In this document: positions 43,123 through 51,871 of the stretch, piece by piece
Layout: every line of letters starts with the position of its first letter
How positions within the stretch are numbered: the first letter of the stretch is position 1
Source: Pseudooceanicola algae
GTDB taxonomy: Bacteria > Pseudomonadota > Alphaproteobacteria > Rhodobacterales > Rhodobacteraceae
Assembly: GCF_003590145.2 (NCBI RefSeq)
Contig: NZ_CP060436.1
Coordinates: 1,460,001-1,524,000 of the forward strand
DNA length: 64,000 nt
Direction: 5' to 3'
Notes under the pieces: model-generated
What the model saw: the letters and a program-made list of their open reading frames with translations, nothing else
Database searches by the model: none
What the model was told of the DNA's origin: nothing
Made by a program: the position numbers and the translations under genes

Positions 43123-43701
43123 TTAGCGCAGACCGTCGAACTTCGAGATCTGGTCGACTTCCAGCCCGCCCATGCGGGAATGGATGCGGGGGCCACGGCT
43201 CATCGCCAGGGCGAAAAGCAGTTCGTCGGCGCGCGGACCTTCGGGCAGGCCGACCTCCATCGCGTCGAAATGGCTGCGCACATAGGCCGCGTTGATATGG
43301 CCAAGCGGCACGTCGATCCGGGTGCCCGGTCCGCCCTGCTTCATCGACGAGGGCACGATGGCCAGCGCCTCGCCCAGGCGTTCGCGCATGGCATAGCCGC
43401 CGGGCACATGCCACAGCGCGGTATGTTCCAATTCCCCGTCCGTGCCGCACATGGCCGCCTTGCCGTAGCCGTCGATGCCATCGGTCCCGCCCATGGCCGC
43501 GATCAGCTTGTCCGTCATGGCAAGGCCAAGCGGTTTCAGGTCATCCATCGCGCCGCTCAGGTCCTGCTGGTAAAGGCCCGCGAAGGGGTTCTTGACCAGT
43601 GCGACAATCGCGCCGCGCTGGCGGGGTGCCGCATCCGGGCCGCCGTCATGCAGGGTTTCCTCGAGAAAGATCATCGTCTTGCGCAGGGTGAAGTCAGCCA
43701 T
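43123..43701 (-). CDS. DUF1185 (amino acid synthesis family) protein
   Basis: A 192-residue soluble protein of the DUF1185 family. Recognisable elements are TLRKTMIFLEETLHDGG at the N-terminus, RGAIVALVKNPFAGLYQQDLS, GYGKAAMCGTDGELEHTALWH and GPRIHSRMGGL near the end. Despite the family label, no reaction has been shown to my knowledge. ATG 43701 overlaps the UPF0280 stop by eight bases, the last gene of a tight three-gene operon with the hydroxynicotinate-reductase-like protein. Confidence 0.85.
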   Translation of the reverse strand: MADFTLRKTMIFLEETLHDGGPDAAPRQRGAIVALVKNPFAGLYQQDLSGAMDDLKPLGLAMTDKLIAAMGGTDGIDGYGKAAMCGTDGELEHTALWHVPGGYAMRERLGEALAIVPSSMKQGGPGTRIDVPLGHINAAYVRSHFDAMEVGLPEGPRADELLFALAMSRGPRIHSRMGGLEVDQISKFDGLR

Positions 43702-44560
43702 GCTCGTTTTCCATTTCTGCAATTTGCAACATCGGGGTGGTCTGGGTCGGGCTGTTGAGGATCGCGGACCCAAGGTCAAGGGGACCGATGGTCCGGCTTT
43801 GCCCGCCCAGGGTCAGGCAAGCGGCACCGATCAGGCCCCGGTCCCGCAGGATTTCACCGTAGCGCAGCCCCCGCTCCAGCGCCAAGGCGATCTCTGCCGG
43901 GGTCAGCGCGCCTAGACCCACCGTCACCAGCCGCGCGCCAAGGTCACTGTCCGGGGCAAGGTCCTGCGCAGGCTGGCGCTGCACCGCAGGATGGCCGGGC
44001 AGATCGACCTGGTTGGCGATCATGGTGGCGGCGGCATCGGCCTCGGCGGCCCCGCGTGCCAGCACCGTCACCGCATCGGCAATGCCAAGCGACAGGCTGC
44101 GCCCGCCCCGCCCCGAAGTGGCGCAACCCCGCCAGGGGCTGTCGGCAGGCACCGCAACCACGCCGCCCGCCATGGCCAGCCGCATTTCAGCCGTCGGGCT
44201 GTGCCAGGCGATGTCGCCGCCATTGTTCACCCAAAGCTTCGCCTCAGGGGCGATCGCCGCCATAACGCTCAGAATTTCTTCGGCGACGGCTCCGGCGACG
44301 GCGGCCATTGGGGTGATGAAATCGGGCGCAAAGGGCGCAACGGCCGCTGCCATGCCTTGCGCGACAGGCCCTTTAGGCACTCCATCCGGACGGCGCAGGG
44401 TAGGCAATTCGGCAACCAGTTCTTCAAGCAACCCGTCGAAACGGGTCATGGCAGCGCGGTAGCAAGCCGGGCGGTGCGGCCCCTCGGCCCGGATCACCAG
44501 GTCGATCGGACCAGCCTGCAGATGCAGGCGCTGGCCATCGGGAAGCAGCGCCGCCTGCAT
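43694..44560 (-). CDS. UPF0280 family protein
   Basis: A 288-residue soluble protein of UPF0280, a group distantly related to ApbE flavin transferases. Typical segments are FITPMAAVAGAVAEEIL, LWVNNGGDIAWH and CATSGRGGRSLSLGIADAVTVLA. The GADA-like and flavin-transfer residues of true ApbE are not obvious, so flavinylation is only a guess. Its ATG shares one base with the stop of the upstream gene (TGATG), and its own stop is inside the DUF1185 start. Confidence 0.85.
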   Translation of the reverse strand: MQAALLPDGQRLHLQAGPIDLVIRAEGPHRPACYRAAMTRFDGLLEELVAELPTLRRPDGVPKGPVAQGMAAAVAPFAPDFITPMAAVAGAVAEEILSVMAAIAPEAKLWVNNGGDIAWHSPTAEMRLAMAGGVVAVPADSPWRGCATSGRGGRSLSLGIADAVTVLARGAAEADAAATMIANQVDLPGHPAVQRQPAQDLAPDSDLGARLVTVGLGALTPAEIALALERGLRYGEILRDRGLIGAACLTLGGQSRTIGPLDLGSAILNSPTQTTPMLQIAEMENEHG

Positions 44561-46035
44561 CAGTCGTTCGCCGATCCGCTGTCGGGACCCGTCTCATCAT
44601 CCTGCCGATCCTTCGGCCCAAGCGCGCGGAATTCGCTGCCGTATTCGCCGCCCTCTACCAGCACCTGCTCCAAAGGCCGGATCGCCGCGCCATAGCCCCC
44701 GAGGGCAAGGTAATCGGCGCGTGGCATGGTGAATTCCAGCGGCGCGACAATGGCCGGGGTCGGCACATGGCCAAAGCTGTCGGCGGGCATGTCCAGCACA
44801 TCGACCATGACCGTGATCCCCCCGCCGGGCCACAGAAAGGCCTCGGCGCCGCCAAGGGTCACCTTCGCGATCCCGCTTTGCACCGCGCGGGTCAGGCGCA
44901 CCGGGTTGGTCGTCGCCCCGGCACGCAGCGACCCCCCCGCCCCGGCGCAGAACATCACCGTGCAAAGCGCCGGTTCACAGTTCTCGGCAATCAGGTCGAC
45001 CGTCGGGGCCAGATCCGCCGGCATCGGGCGGCGCTGCGGCACGAGGTCATCACCCAGGACGAAATATTCCGCATGTTCCCCGGTGGTCGAAACCATCAGC
45101 AGGGTCAGCCCCGGACGCGCGCCTTTCCTGGGCAGCCAATCGCCGAGAATGCTCAGTGGATCGACGATGTCGGTGCCGCCCCAGCCAAGGCCCGGCTCCG
45201 CGACCTGGAAATAGCGCCCCGGTGTGGACCTCCGCCCCTTGATGCGGATGCCGGTATCGGGCCAGCCGATGACCTTGCCGGCCTGATGTTCGGAAACGAC
45301 GCCGGTGATATGGTCATCGACCACCACGACTTCATCCACGAGGCCCTGCCACTGGGCTGCGAACATGCCGATGGTGGCAGAGCCACAGCCGACCCGCATC
45401 CGCTGTTCGCGCGCGCCATCGACGATGGGCGCCTGGCCCGCCTGAACGATCACCGTCGATCCGCCGTCGATCTGCAATTCGACCGCCGCGCCATTGCAAA
45501 GCCGCATCAGCGCGTCACAGGTTGCGCGCCCCTCGGGCTTGCTGCCCCCCGTAAGGTGATCGACCCCGCCAAGCGACAGCATCTGCGATCCGTATTCAGC
45601 CGTCATCACCATGCCGATGGGTTCGCCCCCGGCCCGCACCACGGCGCGTTCGTCCCCGATATGGCGGTCGGTGTCGATCTTCACCTTGGCGCCGCAATAG
45701 GAATAGATCGCCTCTGTCACCACGGTCACCGTATCGACGCCCTCGATCTCGCGGCTGACGATGAAGGGAGCGGGTTTGAAATCGGGATAGGTCGTCCCCG
45801 CCCCGACGCCCGAGACGAACAGGTCGCCGCCCGACAGGCTGCCATCCCAGTCACTGCTCAGAAACGGGCGGATTTCGCCGCCATCGGCGATGCGGCGGTC
45901 CAGCAATGTGACCGGGTCACAGCGCACGATCCGGCCGTTTTCATTGGCATAGCGGTCACAGGCACCTGTGCGCCCTTCGGCCACGAAGCACATTACCGGG
46001 CAGGCGTCACATCTGACCTTGTCGACCGCTGCCAT
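44560..46035 (-). CDS. 6-hydroxynicotinate reductase-like protein
   Basis: A 491-residue soluble protein. The N-terminus has a four-cysteine cluster motif, Cys9-x2-Cys12-x3-Cys16 and Cys26 (KVRCDACPVMCFVAEG...GACDRYANENG), suitable for a 4Fe-4S cluster. The long remainder is glycine-rich and all soluble. It resembles proteins annotated as 6-hydroxynicotinate reductase after the Eubacterium barkeri nicotinate pathway. In aerobic proteobacteria the real substrate is not established. ATG 46035 follows GGAGAG. First gene of the operon, divergent from a MarR regulator. Confidence 0.72.
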   Translation of the reverse strand: MAAVDKVRCDACPVMCFVAEGRTGACDRYANENGRIVRCDPVTLLDRRIADGGEIRPFLSSDWDGSLSGGDLFVSGVGAGTTYPDFKPAPFIVSREIEGVDTVTVVTEAIYSYCGAKVKIDTDRHIGDERAVVRAGGEPIGMVMTAEYGSQMLSLGGVDHLTGGSKPEGRATCDALMRLCNGAAVELQIDGGSTVIVQAGQAPIVDGAREQRMRVGCGSATIGMFAAQWQGLVDEVVVVDDHITGVVSEHQAGKVIGWPDTGIRIKGRRSTPGRYFQVAEPGLGWGGTDIVDPLSILGDWLPRKGARPGLTLLMVSTTGEHAEYFVLGDDLVPQRRPMPADLAPTVDLIAENCEPALCTVMFCAGAGGSLRAGATTNPVRLTRAVQSGIAKVTLGGAEAFLWPGGGITVMVDVLDMPADSFGHVPTPAIVAPLEFTMPRADYLALGGYGAAIRPLEQVLVEGGEYGSEFRALGPKDRQDDETGPDSGSAND

Positions 46036-46176
46036 ATGCTTCTCTCCTGCCGTGCCGCGAACCACTTCGGATCCGCAATTATCGTTGGTATGCAAATGGA
46101 TTTTGAGCAAGGTGACCCGCCCGTGTCAATCTCTTTCACCCTTGCCATCCGCCCCGCGGATCGGGATACCTCGATC

Positions 46177-46614
46177 ATGCATTATGAGTTCAAGGATAAG
46201 GCAGCCAATGCCTACCGTCTGGAAGCGCAGGTCGGGTTTCTCCTGCGGCGCACCACGCAACGCCACCTGTCCATCTTTTCGCAACTGGTGCCGGATCTGA
46301 CCTCGACCCAGTTCGCGGCGCTGGCGAAACTATGCGAGATGGGGCCGACATCCCAGAACGCCCTGGGCCGGTCGGTCGCCATGGACGCCGCGACGATCAA
46401 GGGGGTCGCCGACCGCCTGCGCGCCCGCGGGCTGGTCGAGGCCAAGAACGATCCCGAAGATCGCCGCCGCCACTACCTGTCCCCCACCGCAGAAGGCCGC
46501 GCGGTCTATGAACGCACGACCCGCGCCGCCATTGCGGTGACCTCGGAAACCCTGGCGCCGCTCAGCGAGGCCGAGCAGCAGCAATTGGTCAACCTGCTGC
46601 TGAAACTGTGCTGA
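46177..46614 (+). CDS. MarR-family transcriptional regulator
   Basis: A 145-residue MarR protein. The winged helix spans GPTSQNALGRSVAMDAATIKGVADRL through VEAKNDPEDRRRHYLSPTAEGR, with helical dimerisation ends. It diverges from the hydroxynicotinate-reductase-like operon across 141 bases and most likely represses it in response to an aromatic or heterocyclic ligand. ATG 46177 is chosen; the frame is open further upstream. It converges with livF with an eight-base gap. Confidence 0.87.
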   Translation: MHYEFKDKAANAYRLEAQVGFLLRRTTQRHLSIFSQLVPDLTSTQFAALAKLCEMGPTSQNALGRSVAMDAATIKGVADRLRARGLVEAKNDPEDRRRHYLSPTAEGRAVYERTTRAAIAVTSETLAPLSEAEQQQLVNLLLKLC

Positions 46615-46622
46615 GCCGCTGA

Positions 46623-47330
46623 TCACACGCCCAGATGGGCGCGCAGGCGGGTTTCACCGCCCGCGAGGTCCGCGCGGGCAAAGGTTTCGGCATTGCGTCC
46701 GTTTTCGATGACCTCGACCCGGTCCGCGAGGCTGAGCACCGCGTCGATGCGCTGTTCGACCAGCAGCACCGCCAGCCCCTTGTCGCGCATCGCCAGCATG
46801 ACCTGGCGGATCTGTTCGATCATCGAGGGCTGAAGCCCCTCTGTCGGCTCATCCAGCAACAGCAGCCGGGGCCGCAGGCACAGGGCCCGCGCGGTGGCCA
46901 GCATCTGCTGTTCGCCCCCAGACAGGGTCCCTGCCCGCTGACCCATGCGTTCGCGCAGACGCGGAAAGATCTCGAGCACCTCGGCACGGCTGGCCGCGCG
47001 CGTGGCCGTATCGGATGGTCCGGCACCAAGGCCGATTTCGATGTTCTGGGCCACGGTCAGTTCCGAAAACAGCCGCCGACCCTGAGGCACATAGCCGACG
47101 CCCTGACGCGGCACCCGGTGCGGCGGCAGGGTCGCAAGGTCGGTCCCGTCCAGCGTGACCGTCCCGCTGCGTGCGGCCACCAGCCCCATGATCGTCTTCA
47201 TCAGGGTGGTCTTGCCCGCGCCGTTGCGCCCCATCAGCACCGTGATCTCGCCCGCTTCGGCCTGAAGACGAACGTCGCGCAGCACCATGGCCTGACCATA
47301 TCCGGCTGTCAGTGCCTCAATTTTCAGCAT
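46623..47330 (-). CDS. livF: Branched-chain-type ABC transporter ATPase (LivF-like)
   Basis: A 235-residue ATPase. Walker A GRNGAGKTT, signature LSGGEQQMLATARAL, Walker B LLLDEPTEGLQPS. The YVPQGRRLFSELTVAQNI stretch is the LivF hallmark. Start overlaps the livG end by 14 bases. Despite the family name the ligand need not be an amino acid; many such systems import amides, urea or aromatics. Confidence 0.92.
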   Translation of the reverse strand: MLKIEALTAGYGQAMVLRDVRLQAEAGEITVLMGRNGAGKTTLMKTIMGLVAARSGTVTLDGTDLATLPPHRVPRQGVGYVPQGRRLFSELTVAQNIEIGLGAGPSDTATRAASRAEVLEIFPRLRERMGQRAGTLSGGEQQMLATARALCLRPRLLLLDEPTEGLQPSMIEQIRQVMLAMRDKGLAVLLVEQRIDAVLSLADRVEVIENGRNAETFARADLAGGETRLRAHLGV

Positions 47331-48054
47331 CGGCCACCCCCGTTCCAAGATAGGCGGCCTGCACCGCCGGGTTGTCGTGGATCTGCTGCGGGCTGCCCTC
47401 GGCCAGGATCTGACCGAAGTTCAGCACCGTGATCCGGTCGGCCAGTTCCATGACGACAGACATGTTGTGTTCGATCAACAGGATGGTGGTTTCGGCCGCC
47501 AATTCCCGGATCAGGGTCTTGAAACCGGCGATCTCGTTCTCGGCCAAACCCTGGGTGGGCTCATCAAGGATCAGCAGGCGGGGGTCCTGTGCCAGGCCCA
47601 TGGCGATTTCCAGCAGGCGCTGATGGCCATAGGACAGATCGCCCGCGATGGTGTCGGCGCGCGCGGCCAGGCCGACGCGGGCCAGCGCATGGGCGACCTC
47701 CGCGGCGACGGCCGCGCGGTCCCGGCCAAGGCGACGGCGCGCCGCAAGGGCGACGTTTTCGAAGGCCGAGAGCCGGGCAAAGACGCTGGTGATCTGGAAG
47801 GTATAGGCCATGCCTGCCCGCACCCGGTCCTGCGCTGCCATGCCCGTCACGTCGCGCCCGTCAAAGCGGATGCTGCCCTCGGTCGGCACCAGCCGCCCGA
47901 TCAGCATCGACACGAAGGTGGTCTTGCCCGCGCCATTCGGCCCGATCAGCGCCCGGATCTGGTTGCGGGGCAACGCAAATGTGATGTCGTGATTGGCCCG
48001 CAACCCGTCAAAGCTTTTGCCCAACCCGGTGGTTTCGAGGATCAGATCGCTCAT
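47317..48054 (-). CDS. livG: Branched-chain-type ABC transporter ATPase (LivG-like)
   Basis: A 245-residue ATPase starting at the ATGA overlap with livM. Walker A GPNGAGKTT, the LivG-type signature LSYGHQRLLEIAMGL, Walker B LILDEPTQGLAENE, and IEHNMSVVMELADRI as the switch region. Forms the nucleotide-binding heterodimer with LivF. Confidence 0.92.
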   Translation of the reverse strand: MSDLILETTGLGKSFDGLRANHDITFALPRNQIRALIGPNGAGKTTFVSMLIGRLVPTEGSIRFDGRDVTGMAAQDRVRAGMAYTFQITSVFARLSAFENVALAARRRLGRDRAAVAAEVAHALARVGLAARADTIAGDLSYGHQRLLEIAMGLAQDPRLLILDEPTQGLAENEIAGFKTLIRELAAETTILLIEHNMSVVMELADRITVLNFGQILAEGSPQQIHDNPAVQAAYLGTGVADAEN

Positions 48055-48986
48055 GGCAGGTCCTTCCACAGGCGCCGCAGTCCACCGGCAATGCCGCGCG
48101 GCGCAAACAGCGTCAGCAGGATCAGCACCAGCCCCGCGATCAGCATGTAGGCATCGGTGATCCCGGTCGCATAGTCCACGAGGTAGTACATGAACAGCGT
48201 GCCGATGAAGGGCCCGATCACCGTCCCCGCCCCGCCCAGCAGGACCCAGAGCAGCGGCAGGATGGAATATTGCACCCCGGCAAAGCTGGCCCCGACGTAG
48301 CCGAACAACAGCGCATAGGCCGCCCCCGCCCCGGCCGAGATCCCGCCCGAGATCACCAGCGCGCCCAGCTTGCGCCGGTTGGTGTCATAGCCCAGCAGGC
48401 GCGTGCGTTCCTCGTTCTCGCGGATCGCGACGAAGACCCGGCCGAAGGGCGCGCGCACGACCCAGAGCGTGGCGATCAGCACGGCCGAGAACAGCCCCCA
48501 GGCGATCAGGTAGCGCAGGCCCGCATCGCTCAGCGCATGGCCGGCAATCTGGCGGGCGTGGTCGGGCACGACAAAACCGTCGTCGCCATGGGTGATGTCC
48601 CCGAAGTAGAGGATGCCGAGGTAGAAGGCCTGCGCAAACATCAGCGTCACGATCATCAACGACACGCCCGCCGTGCGCAGGGCCAGCAGCCCCGTCACCA
48701 GCGCCAGCGCCAGCCCGCAGATCAGGCCGAATCCCCAGGCCGGGATCGCCCCGACATCGGTATAAAGCGCCACCAGCCCCGTGCCGTACATGCCGGCGGC
48801 GAAATACATCGCATGGCCAAGGCTCAGCAGGCCCGTGTAGCCGAAGGCGATATTGTAGCCCATGGCGAAGACCGCCAGGACCATGATCCGGGCAAAGACC
48901 CCGTGGTGATAGGTGGGCAGAATCCAGTTCAGCGCCAACAGGGCGATGACCAGCCCCAGATGCAGGCTCCAGTCCTTGCGGCTCAT
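48051..48986 (-). CDS. livM: Branched-chain-type ABC transporter permease (LivM-like)
   Basis: A 311-residue inner-membrane permease with about nine helices. The family segments NIAFGYTGLLSLGHAMYF and GRVFVAIRENEERTRLLGYDTNRRKL (coupling loop) are visible. Start ATG overlaps the livH stop; stop overlaps the livG start. Pairs with LivH. Confidence 0.92.
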   Translation of the reverse strand: MSRKDWSLHLGLVIALLALNWILPTYHHGVFARIMVLAVFAMGYNIAFGYTGLLSLGHAMYFAAGMYGTGLVALYTDVGAIPAWGFGLICGLALALVTGLLALRTAGVSLMIVTLMFAQAFYLGILYFGDITHGDDGFVVPDHARQIAGHALSDAGLRYLIAWGLFSAVLIATLWVVRAPFGRVFVAIRENEERTRLLGYDTNRRKLGALVISGGISAGAGAAYALLFGYVGASFAGVQYSILPLLWVLLGGAGTVIGPFIGTLFMYYLVDYATGITDAYMLIAGLVLILLTLFAPRGIAGGLRRLWKDLP

Positions 48987-49921
48987 CGTTGCTTGGCTCC
49001 GAACAGGCCCTGCGGGCGAAAGACCAGCACCAGCGCCACCAGAAGTGTCGCGATGATCTTGGCCAGTGTGGGCGAGAAGAAGACCGAGATGATGCCATCG
49101 CTCATCCCGATCAGCACCGCGGCGACGACCGTTCCGGCCAGGCTGCCAAGCCCGCCGATGATCACCACGATGAAGCTGAGCAACAGCGCGTCGCCCCCCA
49201 TCAGGTAATGCGCCTGCTGGATCGGCACGATCAGCACCCCGGCCAGCGCGGCCAGCGCAGCGCCTGCGCCGAAGACCACGGCATAGACCCGTTCGACCGG
49301 GATACCAAAGGCGGTGGCCATCTCTCCGTCCAGCTGGGTGGCGCGCATGATCAGCCCGGCGCGGCTATGGGTCATGAACAACCGCAGGGCGACGATCAGG
49401 ACCACGGCCGCCACGATCACGAACAGCTTGTAAGAGGTCGTCGACAGCCCCCAGGGGTAATAAAGACCCAGACCCGTCTCGGTCCATTCGATCCAGGGCA
49501 GTGCGATACGGTCGTTGAAGGGCGCGACCACCGGGCGGGCATCCGCGCCATAGGTCATAAGCACCGCCTGCTGGATCACGTAAAGCAGACCGATGGTCGC
49601 CACGATCGTCCGCTCGGGGTCGTAATCGAGGCGCTTCAGGATCAGCACATCCGCCCCGGCGGCCAGCACCCCCACCAGCAGCGGCGCCAGGATCAGCGCG
49701 GCGATGAAATTCACCCCCGCGCCGGTCCCGAGCGCGCTGCTCATCATCGAGGTGACGGCCCAGGCGACCACCGCGCCCAGCATGTAGAATTCGCCATGGG
49801 CGACGTTCACGACCCGCATCACCCCGAAGACAAGGCTGAGGCCGCTTGCCATCAGGGCCAGCACAGCCGCCAGCACCGCGCCTTCGAGACAGGCGAGCAA
49901 AAGGTAGGGTCCGAATTCCAT
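48983..49921 (-). CDS. livH: Branched-chain-type ABC transporter permease (LivH-like)
   Basis: A 312-residue permease with about eight helices. SGLSLVFGVMRVVNVAHGEFYMLGA is the conserved LivH N-terminal region, and RAGLIMRATQLDGEMATAFGI is the coupling loop. The VNVAHGEF motif is intact. It begins seven bases after the VOC-protein gene. Confidence 0.92.
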   Translation of the reverse strand: MEFGPYLLLACLEGAVLAAVLALMASGLSLVFGVMRVVNVAHGEFYMLGAVVAWAVTSMMSSALGTGAGVNFIAALILAPLLVGVLAAGADVLILKRLDYDPERTIVATIGLLYVIQQAVLMTYGADARPVVAPFNDRIALPWIEWTETGLGLYYPWGLSTTSYKLFVIVAAVVLIVALRLFMTHSRAGLIMRATQLDGEMATAFGIPVERVYAVVFGAGAALAALAGVLIVPIQQAHYLMGGDALLLSFIVVIIGGLGSLAGTVVAAVLIGMSDGIISVFFSPTLAKIIATLLVALVLVFRPQGLFGAKQR

Positions 49922-49928
49922 GTAAGTC

Positions 49929-50309
49929 TTATTCCGTTGGGGAAATCCCGATTTGCCAGGACAGGCCGAAACGGTCCGTCAGCCAGCCATACCAGGGGCT
50001 GAACGGGTATTCGCCCAGCTCCATCAGTGCCGATCCACCGTCGATCAGCGCCCCGTACAGGTGATCCACCTCTGCCCGGGTGTCGCAATCCACCTTCAGC
50101 GAGAAGGTCGGCGTGAAGCCGAAGGCATGCGGCACCGGGCTTTCCAGGAACGACAGATCCTGCCCGCCGATCGAGACCTTCAGCAACATGGCCTCGCCGT
50201 CGGGTCCGGCCTGTTCGATCCGGAAACTGCCGTCCGGGAACAGCCCGGCGTAGGTCTCGGCGGCTTCTGCCGCCGTTCCCTGGAACATCAGAAAGGGCTG
50301 TACCCGCAT
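49929..50309 (-). CDS. VOC-superfamily protein (PhnB/glyoxalase-like)
   Basis: A 126-residue protein with two beta-alpha-beta-beta-beta modules. MRVQPFLMFQGTAAEAAETYAGLFPD is the typical start of the PhnB-like group. WYGWLTDRFGLSWQI near the end is its usual last strand. Metal ligands of glyoxalase I are not all evident. It is unusual for it to sit inside a Liv transporter operon, between livK and livH. It may bind or isomerise the imported compound. ATG 50309 chosen. Confidence 0.82.
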   Translation of the reverse strand: MRVQPFLMFQGTAAEAAETYAGLFPDGSFRIEQAGPDGEAMLLKVSIGGQDLSFLESPVPHAFGFTPTFSLKVDCDTRAEVDHLYGALIDGGSALMELGEYPFSPWYGWLTDRFGLSWQIGISPTE

Positions 50310-50361
50310 GATCACATTCGTCCTTTGTCCGGGGCGCGTGACCACGCGGGTCAGGGCCTGT

Positions 50362-51723
50362 TCAGAAGCTCATCGTGGTGTAATCCACCTCGTCGGGATA
50401 AAGCGTATCCTCGATCGACGCCGTATGCACCAGCGACAGCTTTCCGTTTTCGACCTTGGAGATGTACTGCGGGCCGAAGGCCTGGTGGGTCTTGCCGTTG
50501 AACAGCTTGTCGCCCTGGGGATGATCCGGCCCGGCGGGCATCTCGGTCATGGCTTCGACCGCTTCGATCAGCGACTGACGGTCGTCGGTGGATTGATAGC
50601 CCGACGCCTCCATCCCCGCCTTGATCACATGCAGGGTTTCCCAGCAGGCGAACATATGCGCGGCCGTGGACACATCGCTGGGATCGCTGGTGCTGGCACC
50701 GTTTTCATCCAGCCCGACCGCATCGCGGTAGGCGGTGACATAGGCGGGCGCCTCGGGTTGCAGGTAGCGCGGCATGCCTTCCCACAGATAGGTCCCGTCG
50801 AGGAATTCCAGACCCGGAGAGTTCAGATCCACCGCTTCGAGCGAGTCGATGAAGCCAAAGATCTCGGGGCGCGACGGGCCGAAGAACTCGCCCAGTTCCT
50901 TGACGAAGGTCAGAACGGCGGGGCCGACCATGACGTGATAGATCACTTCGGTCTCGCGCGGGATCTGCGGGAAGTACTTGGTAAAGGAGGTCTCGGTCGG
51001 CGGAATGGCGATCTTGGCGACGACGTCACCACCCAGAGCCTCGATGGCCGGAATGAGGTTGTCGCGGTGATCATAGCCAAAGCCGTAATCGGGGAAGATC
51101 ATGGTGACCTTCTTGCCCAGCATGTCGGTGATGAACGGGGCCATGGCGACGACCTGGCTTTTCACATCCGTGATGCCGGGCTGCATGGTCCAGCGGTTCA
51201 ACATGCCGCTGGCAACGTGGTGCCCCTCGGAGGCGACGAAATAGGGCAGCTTCAGTTCCGCGGCGCGCGGGGCGGCGCCGATGACCACATGACTGAACAG
51301 CGTGCCGAAGGCGACGTCGCAATTCGACTGGCTGGCGAATTTTTCCAGCAGTTCGGCAGCACGGCGGGGATCGGTGCCATCGTCTTCGGTCACCAGTTCG
51401 ACCATGCGGCCGTTGATCCCGCCCTCGGCATTGATCTTTTCGACCGCCGCGACCGATGTCCGGTCGTACCAGCGCCCGTAGGCGGCGCCGATTCCAGTGG
51501 CGTGCTTGCCGAAACCGATGCGGATCGGTTCGGCGCTCTGGGCAGAGGCATAGCGCGACCAAAGCGGCATGGTCGCCGCCGCGCCGGCCCCGGCGGCCAG
51601 CGTCTTCAGCGCCTGACGGCGCGTCGGCCCGGCGGCAAGATCCTTGTTTTCAACGCTTTTGCCCCGACCGGAGAGATCCCCTGCGCCGGTTGCCGTACTG
51701 GTCTTCTTGTTCATGTCGCTCAT
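50362..51723 (-). CDS. Tat-exported ABC transporter binding protein (LivK-like, urea/amide type)
   Basis: A 453-residue periplasmic protein. The long N-terminal region has a twin-arginine motif (PTRRQALKTLAAG, Arg35-Arg36) and a hydrophobic stretch, with probable cleavage after ASAQ (about 62). The mature part is a Peripla_BP_6 fold (IRIGFGKHATGIGAAYGRWYDRTSVAAVEKINAEGGINGR). It resembles the amide/urea-binding branch more than the leucine-binding one. First gene of the operon livK-VOC-livHMGF. ATG 51723. An 11-bp box shared with the hyuA promoter lies about 115 bases upstream. Confidence 0.9.
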   Translation of the reverse strand: MSDMNKKTSTATGAGDLSGRGKSVENKDLAAGPTRRQALKTLAAGAGAAATMPLWSRYASAQSAEPIRIGFGKHATGIGAAYGRWYDRTSVAAVEKINAEGGINGRMVELVTEDDGTDPRRAAELLEKFASQSNCDVAFGTLFSHVVIGAAPRAAELKLPYFVASEGHHVASGMLNRWTMQPGITDVKSQVVAMAPFITDMLGKKVTMIFPDYGFGYDHRDNLIPAIEALGGDVVAKIAIPPTETSFTKYFPQIPRETEVIYHVMVGPAVLTFVKELGEFFGPSRPEIFGFIDSLEAVDLNSPGLEFLDGTYLWEGMPRYLQPEAPAYVTAYRDAVGLDENGASTSDPSDVSTAAHMFACWETLHVIKAGMEASGYQSTDDRQSLIEAVEAMTEMPAGPDHPQGDKLFNGKTHQAFGPQYISKVENGKLSLVHTASIEDTLYPDEVDYTTMSF

Positions 51724-51836
51724 GATCGGACAATCCCTGTTGAGAATGGTTATGGCGGTCTTATTACGCTGACCCTGCGTTTCAGTCTGTAGGTGCGCCA
51801 ACAGACCTGTCCAGATTCTCCTGAGCCGGAAACTCG

Positions 51837-51847
51837 TTTGCACACAT
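51837..51847. promoter_or_regulatory. Shared 11-bp box, copy 1 (livK promoter)
   Basis: TTTGCACACAT, identical to the box at 53401-53411 upstream of hyuA. It stands in an AT-richer patch, 114 bases before the livK start. Candidate operator joining the transporter and the hyu genes. Confidence 0.45.
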
Positions 51848-51871
51848 TCTTTTTTCGCCTCTGCCCAAGGA

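Noticed and set aside
46084-46176. Longer N-terminus for the MarR protein
   Set aside because: The upstream in-frame codons read through the likely promoter. The family usually starts close to ATG 46177.
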